Below are positions 43,741 to 52,226 of a stretch of 64,000 bases of DNA, in pieces. This stretch comes from Thiobacillus denitrificans. Lineage in GTDB: Bacteria > Pseudomonadota > Gammaproteobacteria > Burkholderiales > Thiobacillaceae. Numbering within the stretch: the first letter of the stretch is position 1; each line of letters starts with the position of its first letter. The position numbers and the translations under genes are program-made. The stretch lies in NCBI RefSeq assembly GCF_001530125.1, contig NZ_LDUG01000018.1, positions 201,171 through 265,170 of the forward strand, given 5' to 3'. Below the pieces are notes generated by a model. It had not been told where the DNA came from. It saw nothing but the letters and a program-made list of their open reading frames with translations, and made no database searches.

Positions 43741-45818
43741 GGTCTCGCTACGGCCCCAAAGATCTGATTCTTGCCGGTAAGCTTATGCCAGACCTTGTTC
43801 ATAGCCCACCAAGCCAAGCCCAGTTGAGCTTGAAAAGGGCGCTGTTGGCGCAGCGCATCGAGAGCTTGCGTTGGATAGTTGCGCAGAATGTATCTAAAGC
43901 TTGCGCGGGTAAGGGGCACCGGGCTAAAGCGCAAGATGAAGTGCAGCAGCAAGCCAAAATTACCTGGATGCGCACACAAGTTCCCGCGTGCCAGTTCGAC
44001 ATCCAGCCGGTTCAGGCATTGCCGGACTTGATTAGGGTGCAAATCCGCCCACGCATATTCGGATGGAATACTTCCCAAGCCGGCATCAAAAAACCATAAG
44101 ATCAAACGCTGATTCAGCGTTGCCTGGATGTTATTCCCCAAGCGTATGGGCGGCGCAAACTCACAATTTCGCAGGCTCAGCAAATGCGGGCGATGTCGAA
44201 TTAACAGGCAACGCGCCAGCGCCCAAGTCGTCACCCGACCGGTCTCGGCCAGGTTGAGGGGCAAATCAAGCAGCAATTCACGCCGCGCCACCATGCAACT
44301 CAGGCGACCGCGATCTTTGCCCAGCAAGGTTTCCTGGCACCAGCGTGGTTCGGGCGCGGGGTCTTTAACGGGCTGGCCCTTGGGGTCGAGCGCATCGGGG
44401 TAATAGATTTCCGATACCGCATAGGTCAAGCCTGCGTGGCGGTTTGAATCCAGAAACGAAAGGCTTTGAGCAAGAAAATCCGGGTGATGCTGGAAGCCGG
44501 GTTCCAGCCAGGCCAGATAACGTCCTCGCGCCACGCCGCATGCACGCCCCCATGCTTCAGCCACATTCTGGACAGGCGGCAAAAAATGTACGCGCGCATC
44601 ACGTCGCCATTCCGTTGGCTCCAGCCGCGTTTCATCCGTGGCAAAAACCAGGATTTCGGCATCATCAGGCAAAGACTCAAGGGCAGTACCAATGCGCCCG
44701 TTCAAGTCGGCGTCGTCCGCCTGAGTGGGTAGCAGAACCGACAGGGCACACAGGGGACCGCTCTCCCCGAGATTTTTAAAGGCCTGTTCAGGGTTCGGCA
44801 GGCTCGCCACAAACGGCGTTGTGCGCCCGCTTTTTGCCCGTATCAATCGGGCAAGAAACGGCAGCGATGCGCGCTGCAGTGCTTCGGCAAGCGCATCGGC
44901 ATGCGCAAGCTCGTCATGTAACCACGCAACGGATTGAACTTCCAGATCAGGCAGATCGCCTTGCGCGGCAAGTTCACGCCACCTCGCCAAGGCAGGGCTT
45001 GGTTCAGCGTCCGGAATCAATTTGGCCAACTTCTCATCGAACCAACTTCCGGCTGGAAAGCCCCGGACCAAGTCCCGTGCAATCTGGTTTGCTCGAAGCC
45101 GGTCCCGTGTATCTATTTGAAAGAAGGCTCGAGCGCGAATGCGCAAGCACTCTTCGGTCTGCAGACGAGCATTGCCGTACGTGGCGCCACCTGGATTAAG
45201 GCGCCAGCGCGTCAGTAGAAAAGGCAGGTTGATCATACGATACCCTGCCAGCAAAAGGTTTAAAAACACGCCGTAGTCCATACACCCCTGCTTGACCGTA
45301 TTGCTGTAGGCGCCACAAGCTAGGATGGCTTCTTTACGCGCCATGATAGTGGGATGGTGCATGGCAAAAAAAGCAAACATCAGCGTAAAGAGCGTGTCCG
45401 GGGCAGTGGATTGACGGTCTATTCCCAGAATTTCTCCTTGGGGGCTCATCGTGAACCATTGACTACCCACAGCCGCAATGTCTGCATGCGCATCCAGATA
45501 ATCCGCTTGCATGGCCAGGCGCTCTGGCGCCATGGTGTCATCGCTGTCAAGAATGGCGACATAGGGGGCGCGTGCAAGCTTTAATGCTTGGTTGGTGGCC
45601 CCGCCTATACCTTTGTTGGTCTGGTGATGGACCACTATGCGCGGGTCAAGGGCCACCAGGCGTGCCAGGATGACTGGGGTCGCATCTGTGCTCCCATCGT
45701 CCACAACGACGAGTTCAAAATTCGGCATGGTCTGGTTTAACACGCTAACCACGGCCTCATCCAAGTAGGCGGCCGCATTGTAGGCAGCCATGACGACGCT
45801 GACTCTTGGCGTGTTCAT
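43737..45818 (-). CDS. Large GT2 glycosyltransferase with a second, degenerate GT-like domain
   Basis: A 693-residue protein. The first domain (about 1-230) is a normal GT2: 'RVSVVMAAYNAAAYLDEAVV', 'LVVVDDGSTDATPVI' and 'PYVAILDSDDTMAPERLAM'. A second GT-A-like segment begins near residue 360 ('LCALSVLLPTQADDADLN') and has 'RGRYLAWLEPGFQHHPDFL' where a DxD would be expected, so its metal site is probably lost. The ATG at 45818 with GGAAAAG upstream is preferred over 45839. The protein probably transfers one sugar, with the second half serving in acceptor binding; this is inference. Confidence 0.84.
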   Translation of the reverse strand: MNTPRVSVVMAAYNAAAYLDEAVVSVLNQTMPNFELVVVDDGSTDATPVILARLVALDPRIVVHHQTNKGIGGATNQALKLARAPYVAILDSDDTMAPERLAMQADYLDAHADIAAVGSQWFTMSPQGEILGIDRQSTAPDTLFTLMFAFFAMHHPTIMARKEAILACGAYSNTVKQGCMDYGVFLNLLLAGYRMINLPFLLTRWRLNPGGATYGNARLQTEECLRIRARAFFQIDTRDRLRANQIARDLVRGFPAGSWFDEKLAKLIPDAEPSPALARWRELAAQGDLPDLEVQSVAWLHDELAHADALAEALQRASLPFLARLIRAKSGRTTPFVASLPNPEQAFKNLGESGPLCALSVLLPTQADDADLNGRIGTALESLPDDAEILVFATDETRLEPTEWRRDARVHFLPPVQNVAEAWGRACGVARGRYLAWLEPGFQHHPDFLAQSLSFLDSNRHAGLTYAVSEIYYPDALDPKGQPVKDPAPEPRWCQETLLGKDRGRLSCMVARRELLLDLPLNLAETGRVTTWALARCLLIRHRPHLLSLRNCEFAPPIRLGNNIQATLNQRLILWFFDAGLGSIPSEYAWADLHPNQVRQCLNRLDVELARGNLCAHPGNFGLLLHFILRFSPVPLTRASFRYILRNYPTQALDALRQQRPFQAQLGLAWWAMNKVWHKLTGKNQIFGAVARP

Positions 45819-45835
45819 CTTTTCCGTATGCGAAA

Positions 45836-46213
45836 TCATAGATTTTGCGCAGTGCGGACACGTGCCAGGAATGCGCGCGTACCGTGCTTTGTCGGGCGGC
45901 CTTGGTTCGCCAGGGTCGAGTGCACCAAATGCGGTGCAGGCGAGGCCAAGTCAGTTTGCTCCTGCCTCAGGCCCATAACGGCTAGCGCTACATTGCCGCA
46001 AAGGGGCCGGGTGTTATGGGAGAAGGCGTCCTTCACTGTCGCGTAATTCGCCAGCATGGCGGCGACGCATTCTATTACGGGGTGGTCATGAACCATCTTG
46101 ACATTCAAGGGAAAATCGAAATCATTGGCGCAAGTGCATAAGTATGGGGCGGCCAACGGGGGGGGCGTGGGCGCCCGTGAACAAATTGTCTGCGCAACCC
46201 CGACAGCATTCAT
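45836..46213 (-). CDS. Small open frame of unknown nature, possible gene remnant
   Basis: A 125-residue frame whose ATG overlaps the stop of the upstream GT2 gene (ATGA), which would allow coupling. The predicted protein resembles nothing I recognise; a central part ('HPVIECVAAMLANYATVKDAF') looks more protein-like than the Pro-rich start and the Arg-rich end. It fills the otherwise empty 391-base gap between two transferase genes, and a run of eight G on the plus strand (about 46156-46164) could mark a frameshift. It may be a decayed gene or non-coding. Confidence 0.3.
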   Translation of the reverse strand: MNAVGVAQTICSRAPTPPPLAAPYLCTCANDFDFPLNVKMVHDHPVIECVAAMLANYATVKDAFSHNTRPLCGNVALAVMGLRQEQTDLASPAPHLVHSTLANQGRPTKHGTRAFLARVRTAQNL

Positions 46214-47199
46214 TTGTATTTTTTTTCCACCTCAAAACATTGGCTTGATCCCCATATGGCCTCTCGTAACAATTGTCGTATTCTTCCCCGCAGAAATGCC
46301 ATAAATACTCGGGTATGAAACATTTGCGCGCGGTAGTGCCAGTAAACATGGTGCGGCTTCAACTTTCCACCCGTTAGCGCCCGAACCAACTTGTTGGCCG
46401 TCAATATAGCGTCGCCGATGAGTGCGATAGGTCGTTTCGGCTCGACTATTTGCTGAAAAACAATATCCGATATGCCTTGCCAGTAGCTTCGTTTGAGAAC
46501 CCATTCAACTGTTGTTCGGTCGGCAGGAATTCTGTGGCGGAGCCTTGCATCCGGAGCAAACCAGCAACCTCTTCCGGCCCGGTAAAAGCGCCAGAATAGC
46601 AAGGATTCCTCACTGGAAAGCAGATTGTCACGAATGCGCCCAAGCCTGGTGTCGAAGCCGCCTTCTTCCATCAATGCTGTGCGTCGAAAAGCCATGTTCA
46701 CACCAAATGGATGCTCTGGATATGCCATCCAGTGGGGGTTTTCCCCAGAGTCGGTAGAACCGTACATGTAAGTAAAGGAGGGGTGCATCCATGATGGTAT
46801 TCCCGTCTCAAAAAAGGACGTTGTATGGCCACCTACGCAGCCCGTGTCCTTTTGTTCACGAAACGCACGAACGATAGCGTCTGTCCAGCCAGGTTCGAAG
46901 AACACATCATCGTCCACGAACGCAACGATCTCGCCCCGTGCTTCAGTAATGCCCAGGTTACGTGCATGCGAAAGTCCGGCGGTGGGCTCGTATAGATACC
47001 TACCCATGTTTTTCTGCTGGGTCAGAAAAGATCGGGCGACAATTTCCGTATTGTCCGTGCTGTTGTTATCCACGATTATGAGTTCTGCCGTGCTGGTGCA
47101 GCTAGACGCCATTTCAGCATAGCTTTCTAGGGTTTCTCCCAGCATGATTGCCCGGTTGAACGTGCACATCACGATGGATATTTCGGGGATGCTGTTCAT
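46210..47199 (-). CDS. Glycosyltransferase, GT2 family
   Basis: A 329-residue GT-A enzyme: 'EISIVMCTFNRAIMLGETLE', 'AELIIVDNNSTDNTEIVAR' and 'EIVAFVDDDVFFEPGWTDAI'. It belongs to the same 'CTFNRA...DDD' subgroup as the proteins at 39629 and the N-terminus of the fusion. DNA here is visibly more AT-rich than the XrtA locus, and this trend continues to about 52 kb. Confidence 0.9.
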   Translation of the reverse strand: MNSIPEISIVMCTFNRAIMLGETLESYAEMASSCTSTAELIIVDNNSTDNTEIVARSFLTQQKNMGRYLYEPTAGLSHARNLGITEARGEIVAFVDDDVFFEPGWTDAIVRAFREQKDTGCVGGHTTSFFETGIPSWMHPSFTYMYGSTDSGENPHWMAYPEHPFGVNMAFRRTALMEEGGFDTRLGRIRDNLLSSEESLLFWRFYRAGRGCWFAPDARLRHRIPADRTTVEWVLKRSYWQGISDIVFQQIVEPKRPIALIGDAILTANKLVRALTGGKLKPHHVYWHYRAQMFHTRVFMAFLRGRIRQLLREAIWGSSQCFEVEKKYK

Positions 47200-47221
47200 G
47201 TTTGTATGGGTTCCAGTTCAA

Positions 47222-48265
47222 TCATGGACACGTGGAGATTTGTCGGGGTATGGCGTTGGAGTCCGGAGCCATCTTTTCACCGGCCCGCTCAAGTGCCTCA
47301 CTGAAGTTGGCGCAATGCACCAAGTCCGGTGTATTGTCCAGCCAGGAGGCAACGAAGTTCGACAGCTTGTTGTAGTTGTTGTCGACAAAGAAAACCGGCG
47401 TTTCACCCAGCCAGCTGAGAATGATCGCGTGGAGCCGATCTGTGACGACCACATTGCCCTGACCTAGAAGACCGAGCCCGCGCGCGAGGCGTTGCCTTGC
47501 CATGGCATTTGCCGCCGCCAGCGCCAGCTTGTTCAAAATGAACGGCGGTATTTTGGAGCTTCCCCAGCCAAGGCGCCGGTGCGACCAGTCGTAGAGCCAT
47601 TTTTGCCTTGGCTCGGGTTCGTCGAGCCAGTCCATCACAACACTATTCACTCCAGTGCCCACTTTGGATGTGAGATGTGCGGCTTTCTCTTCATCTGTCC
47701 GCGACAAGATGACTGCATCCGATGTTTTTAGCTGTGATTGCAAGGGCTTCAAATCCAGCATCATCGCCATGTCGGGGCAGAGATAAGTCGGATTGACGTA
47801 GTGCTGTTGCGCAAGTTGGAGGCTGACCGTGTCACGAACAACAAAGTGAAAGTCCTTGTGTCGCGACAGGTTGGCTTGCGATCGGGCTAGGTTACCCTCA
47901 TCAGCGAAGTGGATGGACTGGGGAAATTGAACAATCCGGTTATCTGGAAAGTTCCTGATTACCTTTTCTCTCAGTTTTTGATGATTTGGATATAGGTCGC
48001 CGAAATTTCCACCACCATGCAGCAGGATAATATTTTTTCCAACTGCAGCATGCAGAGCGGCCTGGTTGTAATTATTCCAATCGCAAATATATTTTATTTT
48101 GCATTTTCTGCTCTTGAGATACGCAATCTCACCTAACCAAATAGCGCTGTCCCCGACATTTCCGTGGTGCGGGAAGTCAATCAATGCGCAACTGGAGTTA
48201 ACGGGAATAAGCTGGTCAAGAACATGACTTATTTGCGCACGCAATATGTCTAATTTTTGCTTCAT
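47222..48265 (-). CDS. Polysaccharide pyruvyl transferase family protein
   Basis: A 347-residue protein with the hallmark 'CALIDFPHHGNVGDSAIWLGE', followed by 'IILLHGGGNFGDLYP' and 'VVVTDRLHAIILSWLGETPV'. These define the pyruvyltransferase fold (EpsO/CsaB-like), which adds ketal-linked pyruvate to sugars from phosphoenolpyruvate. It predicts an acidic substituent on the second polymer. Base composition is AT-richer than the flanks. Confidence 0.9.
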   Translation of the reverse strand: MKQKLDILRAQISHVLDQLIPVNSSCALIDFPHHGNVGDSAIWLGEIAYLKSRKCKIKYICDWNNYNQAALHAAVGKNIILLHGGGNFGDLYPNHQKLREKVIRNFPDNRIVQFPQSIHFADEGNLARSQANLSRHKDFHFVVRDTVSLQLAQQHYVNPTYLCPDMAMMLDLKPLQSQLKTSDAVILSRTDEEKAAHLTSKVGTGVNSVVMDWLDEPEPRQKWLYDWSHRRLGWGSSKIPPFILNKLALAAANAMARQRLARGLGLLGQGNVVVTDRLHAIILSWLGETPVFFVDNNYNKLSNFVASWLDNTPDLVHCANFSEALERAGEKMAPDSNAIPRQISTCP

Positions 48266-48291
48266 GGGAATGCTATTTCGCTAATCGGGTA

Positions 48292-49038
48292 TCACGCCGG
48301 TTTGGATGTTGATCTGGTTATCTTCATTGAGCCTGCAGAGTCATCCAGCAAGAATTCACCCGGCACGGTTTGAAGATATTCGTCAGTTGCCTTCCGGCAG
48401 CCACCCCAATCGTGATAATCGTCAAGAATAATGCTTCCCCCAACGACCAGATACGGAAAGATGCGTGTCAGGCATGTCATCACAGGCTCATACCAGTCGA
48501 CATCGATGTGAGCAAAGGCGACAGGTTGATTGATCCGCATGGTCTCTTGCACCAGTCCCTTGATGAGCTGAACGTTTTTCTTTTCGCAATCAATATCGAA
48601 TGCCCTGAAATTGGACAAAACAATTTCATACAGATTTTCCTCGTAACCGTAATACCTATCCCCATCAATCCCTGTCGATTTTCCTTCTGAAATTGTTCTG
48701 TATCGTTCATGTACATCTTGTGTGTCCTGATCGGTAGGGGGCGGGATCATGCCGAAAACATCATAAATAAGGAGGGGCCGTTGATCTGATTTGATCGATG
48801 CCATCAAGATTGATGAGCCACCCAGTGCACAGCCGGCTTCCAGGAACAAGCCATCCAGTTTTCTCTTTTCGATGTTCTGGCATGTGGTGGCGAGACTCAA
48901 CAGTTTTTTATCAGGCAGGTAGGTAAGTTTCTTTTCTCGAATGCGTGCGATTAGGATCTTAACGTTATCGGGTATTGTGGCTATCGAGCTACCAATGCCT
49001 AGTGACTGCCTTACATACTTCTTGATTTGGTCGAGCAT
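48292..49038 (-). CDS. TylF/macrocin O-methyltransferase-like protein
   Basis: A 248-residue SAM-dependent methyltransferase of the TylF group, beginning 'MLDQIKKYVRQSLGIG'. The SAM site is 'LDGLFLEAGCALGGSSILMA'; 'VAFAHIDVDWYEPVMTCL' and 'GGSIILDDYHDWGGCRKATDEY' hold the metal-binding Asp residues. An in-frame TTG at 49086 would add 16 residues and overlap the previous stop, but the ATG at 49038 better fits the family. It is only distantly similar to the enzyme at 35707. Confidence 0.85.
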   Translation of the reverse strand: MLDQIKKYVRQSLGIGSSIATIPDNVKILIARIREKKLTYLPDKKLLSLATTCQNIEKRKLDGLFLEAGCALGGSSILMASIKSDQRPLLIYDVFGMIPPPTDQDTQDVHERYRTISEGKSTGIDGDRYYGYEENLYEIVLSNFRAFDIDCEKKNVQLIKGLVQETMRINQPVAFAHIDVDWYEPVMTCLTRIFPYLVVGGSIILDDYHDWGGCRKATDEYLQTVPGEFLLDDSAGSMKITRSTSKPA

Positions 49039-49082
49039 GGGATGTTTTTCCTGCCAAAGAGGTTTTAGAAAAACCAGAGGTA

Positions 49083-50258
49083 TCAAAACCTTTCAGATAT
49101 TTTGTGAAAGGTTTTTTCCAGAAAAGTCTTTTTCTTTTTTTTATTTGTATAAGCGTCTATACGTTTTTTTAAGTTATCAGCCCAAGGGGCTTCAACCCCC
49201 CTTTTCTCAACATAATTAAAAATGGTCTGTAATTCGAGTAGTTGCGCATCGTTTATTAGACGTATGTATAAAATTTGTTTTGGATCCAGCGCTTCATCGA
49301 AACAGGGCGCGTCTGACACCCCCACAGCCAGGAGATTAAGTTTCGTTCTTATGCACTTTTCGCAAACCCCACAATTTCGTTCCTGATTGCTTCCCTCCCA
49401 GCATACTTTTAACGTCTTCAGGGCGGTGGGGTGATGGCGCAGTGTCTCCATTTTTTCGGTACGCGTGTAGGCGCTGCCATCCAGAACAAGTTGCATCTGG
49501 TCACCGGACATCAAGTAATCGGTAGCAGGGGTTGAGCCCCATGGATAGAAAATGTTCGAGTAAGGCTCGCCGCTGCCCATCAAGGCGTAGTTAAAGTCGT
49601 GTGAGTAGTTGTGTAGACATGCCGCCAGTTGGACGCCGAAACTGTCTTCCCAATATTGTCCCGAAGCCTCTTTCAGGTTTGTCCTGATCACCTTCATGCC
49701 CAGGCCCAGTTCATCGACGAGGGGGCGTATGCGCTGCAGCAGCAGATCGAAGGCTTCAGGTTTGCCAAGCGGGACGTCAAAACCATGCACCAGTAGCACA
49801 TCAGTCAGGGGATACGAGGCATTGCCTAACAACTTGTGTTTATGGCGTATCGCCGTGAACGTGCCATCTACCCCGCCAGAAAATGCAGAAATGGCCCGGG
49901 GCGGGTGACCGAAAGCCGGGAAGTCAACGATTTCGTCAGGAACGATTTCGACTCGCTGGTATTTGTGTGGTCTCCAGCATGCCCAGGCACTCTGAAGCTC
50001 AGCCAGGTTGAAACAGGCGGTCCGGCTCAGGCTTCCATGTACCTTCACGGGGCGGCCCAATTGCATGGCGATGAATATGACGCCAAACACAAAACCATCC
50101 AAAACCAATGGGGTCGTGGAGGTTGTGTCGCCGATCAGATCGAAAAAAAACTCATGATCATCATCCCGGCTCGTACCGGTTTTGTGGAGGCGCAAGATGC
50201 GACGCAAACCTTCATTGCCAGTTTCTTGTTCCAGTGAGATCTCTAAGGCTTCAGGCAT
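49083..50258 (-). CDS. QueC-like PP-loop ATPase of unknown function
   Basis: A 391-residue protein with an adenylating PP-loop 'AFSGGVDGTF' (residues 125-134) and a zinc-type cluster C286, C296, C299, C302 ('NCGVCEKC') as in QueC (7-cyano-7-deazaguanine synthase) and relatives. A 110-residue N-terminal extension and the C-terminal Lys-rich tail are not found in QueC. Given its place next to an asparagine-synthase homologue in a glycan cluster, it may adenylate a sugar acid and form an amide or nitrile-like group; this is inference. DNA is AT-rich, especially the 3' end. Confidence 0.78.
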   Translation of the reverse strand: MPEALEISLEQETGNEGLRRILRLHKTGTSRDDDHEFFFDLIGDTTSTTPLVLDGFVFGVIFIAMQLGRPVKVHGSLSRTACFNLAELQSAWACWRPHKYQRVEIVPDEIVDFPAFGHPPRAISAFSGGVDGTFTAIRHKHKLLGNASYPLTDVLLVHGFDVPLGKPEAFDLLLQRIRPLVDELGLGMKVIRTNLKEASGQYWEDSFGVQLAACLHNYSHDFNYALMGSGEPYSNIFYPWGSTPATDYLMSGDQMQLVLDGSAYTRTEKMETLRHHPTALKTLKVCWEGSNQERNCGVCEKCIRTKLNLLAVGVSDAPCFDEALDPKQILYIRLINDAQLLELQTIFNYVEKRGVEAPWADNLKKRIDAYTNKKKKKTFLEKTFHKISERF

Positions 50259-50349
50259 GATTGCTTTCTGTAACGTAGAGGGCCTTATCTGTCAGGGTTA
50301 AATGAGGACCAGTGTAGGACTGACGTATTCAGACTACCCAAACTGCCAC

Positions 50350-52182
50350 TCAGGTCGGGGGGCAACCGGCCCGGTCGTGATTCGGTTCATGTGTTGGGCC
50401 GTTTTTAAAAGTGCCTAATTGCAGGAGCAACCCGGTCATGGTTTTGTAGCGTGCGCCATCGACAATTGGGTCGGGGGTAACAAGAGGCGTGCTGGGGCGA
50501 GGTAGCATGTCCTCAAGCGTTTCGGCGTCCAGCAGGTCTCTCGTTAAGGGGCGGTAATTTTCGGCCAATTGCCGAACAGCATGCCAACCTTGGCTGTTCA
50601 CATCGTAATGTCGAACAAACTGTCGCCGCTCGATTTGTTTCCCTGGGAATTTCCAGGAATCAAATCGTGAAAGCATGATGTGTCGGAGTTTCGAGGCTTG
50701 ACTGAATATCAATGGGCGTATATCTGGCCCACCCCGGTCCAGCGGCAAAGCCGCCAACCTGGGAAGCTTGTTGCTCAGCATGTTGATTTGGGCGAGGCGC
50801 TCGGCAAAGGCCGACGCTGCCATGCCGGCCATAATGTTCAGTAAGTCCAGGTCAACGTAAGGGTATGTTGGCCAGGCCCCGTATGAAAGTCGCCATGCCG
50901 CCCCACTAACATGGTGCCGTTGGCGGTGGTGCAAGTCGAACAACCAGCACTTCTGGAATGACATGCCGTCGTATCCAGACCAAGTCTTGTGCAACTCTTC
51001 TACAATTGCTTCGGCAAGGCCTGGTTGTCCAATGAGCTTGGAGATTACTTCTGCCTTGAACCCAAGACGATTCACACTTTTAAACTGGGCGCGAAAATCG
51101 TATTCAGAAAAATCCTTGTTAAATCCTTCGGCAAGGTGGCTTCCGCCCATCACTGAGTCGCCCAATAGGCCCGTCATAATTCTGGGTTTAAGCTTGTTTA
51201 CAGTGCCTGCAGCTTGCCACCACATGAATTCGACGAAGCTGGACTGCATGCCTTCCAATCTTGCCTGGATAGGCGCCCATGTTGGATAGGCGTCTAGATT
51301 CACTGGAACAGGGTGCATGGACCAGCCCAGGCTCGCCGAAACCCGGCGCGCGCATTGCATTTCATAGTCCGTCGATTCACCGAGGGTAACGACGGGAACT
51401 TTGTAACGAGCATGCCAACGCAGGCAGCCGGCCACTAAACGCGAGTCGAGGCCGCCTGACAGGAGCACGGAAGTTTCACCGAGTTTGTCGAGTCTTTGTA
51501 CGGCTTCGTTGAAGCTGTTCTGGATCAGGTTCTGGCAGCGTGATGGCGGCCACCCGAAATAGCTGTCATGTGCCTTGAGCGAGTTGACATCGGACAGCCT
51601 GATGCCTTCCCCCTTTCGCCAGCGCAACAAGTGGCCGGGCGGAAGTCGTTTGACATCCTGCCATGTGGTGCGGTTGGCGGTCGCATGCATGGTCAAAAGA
51701 ATGCCAGCTATTCCCATGAGATCTGGTTTTGCGGTGAAGCCAGGATGGGAACAGAACGCATTGGGGCTCGTGGAAAAGCAGAAGTGATCGGTTCCCCCCC
51801 AGTAATACACTGGCATCAGGCCGAGTTGGTCGGCCGCGAGATAAATGGTCTCGTGCTCATCGATCATGCCGGTCAGGTGATAACCATTCTGCCGCGCCAG
51901 CATTTCCGGGCCGTTTTCCCGGCATTGAGAATGCAGCCAGGTGGCATTGTCCAATTGAGTTGTGTGCAGGATGTCGCCGAGGACGAATACTGACTGTCCT
52001 GAAGGGGCTTCAAACGTTGAATAGGGCGCTTGGGGGGCGGAGTCAAGCGTGAGCGCAAGTCGTCCCAATCGGGTGTCAGTGTGCTTGAGCCATGGCAGAT
52101 CGGGGGCCAGCTTGCGGCTGCCCTCCAGGAAGAGTCTGGCCCACTGGGCATTGGCGTCGAGTGTCCCGGTGAAGAGTGTCAT
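50350..52182 (-). CDS. Asparagine synthase-family protein without glutaminase Cys
   Basis: A 610-residue asparagine-synthetase-like protein. It begins 'MTLFTGTLDANAQW', with no Cys at position 2 and no candidate upstream, yet an Ntn-type N-domain is still recognisable ('IYLAADQLGLMPVYYWG'). The PP-loop 'LLSGGLDSRLV' (residues 240-250) is intact. It therefore probably adenylates a carboxylate without using glutamine. The start has AGGAAAA upstream. It lies between Wzt and the QueC-like gene. Confidence 0.88.
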   Translation of the reverse strand: MTLFTGTLDANAQWARLFLEGSRKLAPDLPWLKHTDTRLGRLALTLDSAPQAPYSTFEAPSGQSVFVLGDILHTTQLDNATWLHSQCRENGPEMLARQNGYHLTGMIDEHETIYLAADQLGLMPVYYWGGTDHFCFSTSPNAFCSHPGFTAKPDLMGIAGILLTMHATANRTTWQDVKRLPPGHLLRWRKGEGIRLSDVNSLKAHDSYFGWPPSRCQNLIQNSFNEAVQRLDKLGETSVLLSGGLDSRLVAGCLRWHARYKVPVVTLGESTDYEMQCARRVSASLGWSMHPVPVNLDAYPTWAPIQARLEGMQSSFVEFMWWQAAGTVNKLKPRIMTGLLGDSVMGGSHLAEGFNKDFSEYDFRAQFKSVNRLGFKAEVISKLIGQPGLAEAIVEELHKTWSGYDGMSFQKCWLFDLHHRQRHHVSGAAWRLSYGAWPTYPYVDLDLLNIMAGMAASAFAERLAQINMLSNKLPRLAALPLDRGGPDIRPLIFSQASKLRHIMLSRFDSWKFPGKQIERRQFVRHYDVNSQGWHAVRQLAENYRPLTRDLLDAETLEDMLPRPSTPLVTPDPIVDGARYKTMTGLLLQLGTFKNGPTHEPNHDRAGCPPT

Positions 52183-52226
52183 CTGGATTTTCCTGGTCGA
52201 TCCAATGCAGGTCTACCAATGCAGGT

